Below are positions 5,677 to 5,764 of a DNA stretch of 5,764 nucleotides, in pieces (position 1 is the first letter of the stretch; every line of letters starts with the position of its first letter). Position numbers and translations under genes: made by a program. The notes beneath the pieces were generated by a model, which was not told the DNA's origin, did no database searches, and was given only the letters and a program-made list of their open reading frames with translations. Source of the stretch: CAZOMR01 sp964580655 (GTDB taxonomy: Bacteria; RBG-13-61-14; CAZOMR01); assembly GCA_964580655.1 (NCBI GenBank), contig CAZOMR010000211.1, positions 1-5,764 on the forward strand, read 5' to 3'.

Positions 5677-5764
5677 CTCTCAAGTTCTCGACTAAGGCAC
5701 TTCCTGAACTTCATTTCAACCTTACCATAAAATCATAGAATTTTCATCAAACATTTTATCAGAG

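Noticed and set aside
5654..5683. Thiolase start at TTG 5683, giving 422 residues
   Set aside because: The consensus AGGAGG would then lie inside the coding region; ATG 5653 has the right spacing and puts the conserved VLGVGVTPFGRY strand at the N-terminus as is usual in the family.
5722..5764. Possible C-terminal end of an upstream minus-strand gene (stop TAA at 5724-5722)
   Set aside because: Only about 13 codons are visible in AT-rich DNA and another frame is open almost as long, so there is no support for coding.
5684..5764. A sigma-70 promoter for the thiolase gene in the AT-rich leader
   Set aside because: TATGAT occurs on the minus strand (5737-5732) but no convincing -35 lies 16-18 bases upstream; TTGATG and TATGGT have a 15-base gap. 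The gene may also be co-transcribed from outside the window.

Overview
The window looks like chromosomal DNA from a Gram-negative bacterium, most likely a member of the former Deltaproteobacteria (Desulfobacterota and relatives). The main reasons are a GspN of the deltaproteobacterial type next to GspL and GspM, a moderate-GC, tightly packed layout, and a thiolase-superfamily gene of the SCP2 type common in these lineages. The assignment is an inference from gene content; no rRNA or marker gene is present.

Layout. (1) 1-109: non-coding edge with two kinds of short repeat: a 16/17-bp direct repeat (3-44) and a CTCTGTGT-type tandem motif (71-98) that resembles a dispersed intergenic repeat. (2) 110-3179, minus strand: a compact three-gene unit gspL-gspM-gspN, with an ATGA overlap between L and M and a 2-bp gap between M and N, encoding inner-membrane platform parts of a type II secretion (or closely related type IV pilus-like) machine. 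(3) 3180-3332: AT-rich divergent intergenic region carrying a near-consensus sigma-70 promoter pointing at gspL (TTGACA, 17 bp, TATCAT), with a perfect 13-bp inverted repeat inside its spacer. (4) 3333-4418, plus strand: an orphan P-loop protein related to the C-terminal domain of HPr kinase. (5) 4415-5653, minus strand: an SCP2-type thiolase homologue that converges on the previous gene so tightly that both stop codons share one CTAG. (6) 5654-5764: its leader, with a strong Shine-Dalgarno and a perfect hairpin that overlaps it.

How the genes fit together. GspL (actin-like cytoplasmic domain plus a membrane segment and periplasmic domain), GspM and GspN are expected to act together in the inner membrane as the assembly platform; gspC-K are not in the window, so the LMN block appears to be its own transcription unit. 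The kinase-like gene and the thiolase-like gene have no evident functional link to secretion.

The most notable point is the thiolase homologue: the position of the nucleophilic cysteine is aspartate (D86) and the cysteine of the HDCF motif is proline (P309), while the catalytic-loop histidines are kept. Ordinary thiolase chemistry is therefore unlikely. No CRISPR array, insertion sequence, tRNA or rRNA was seen.
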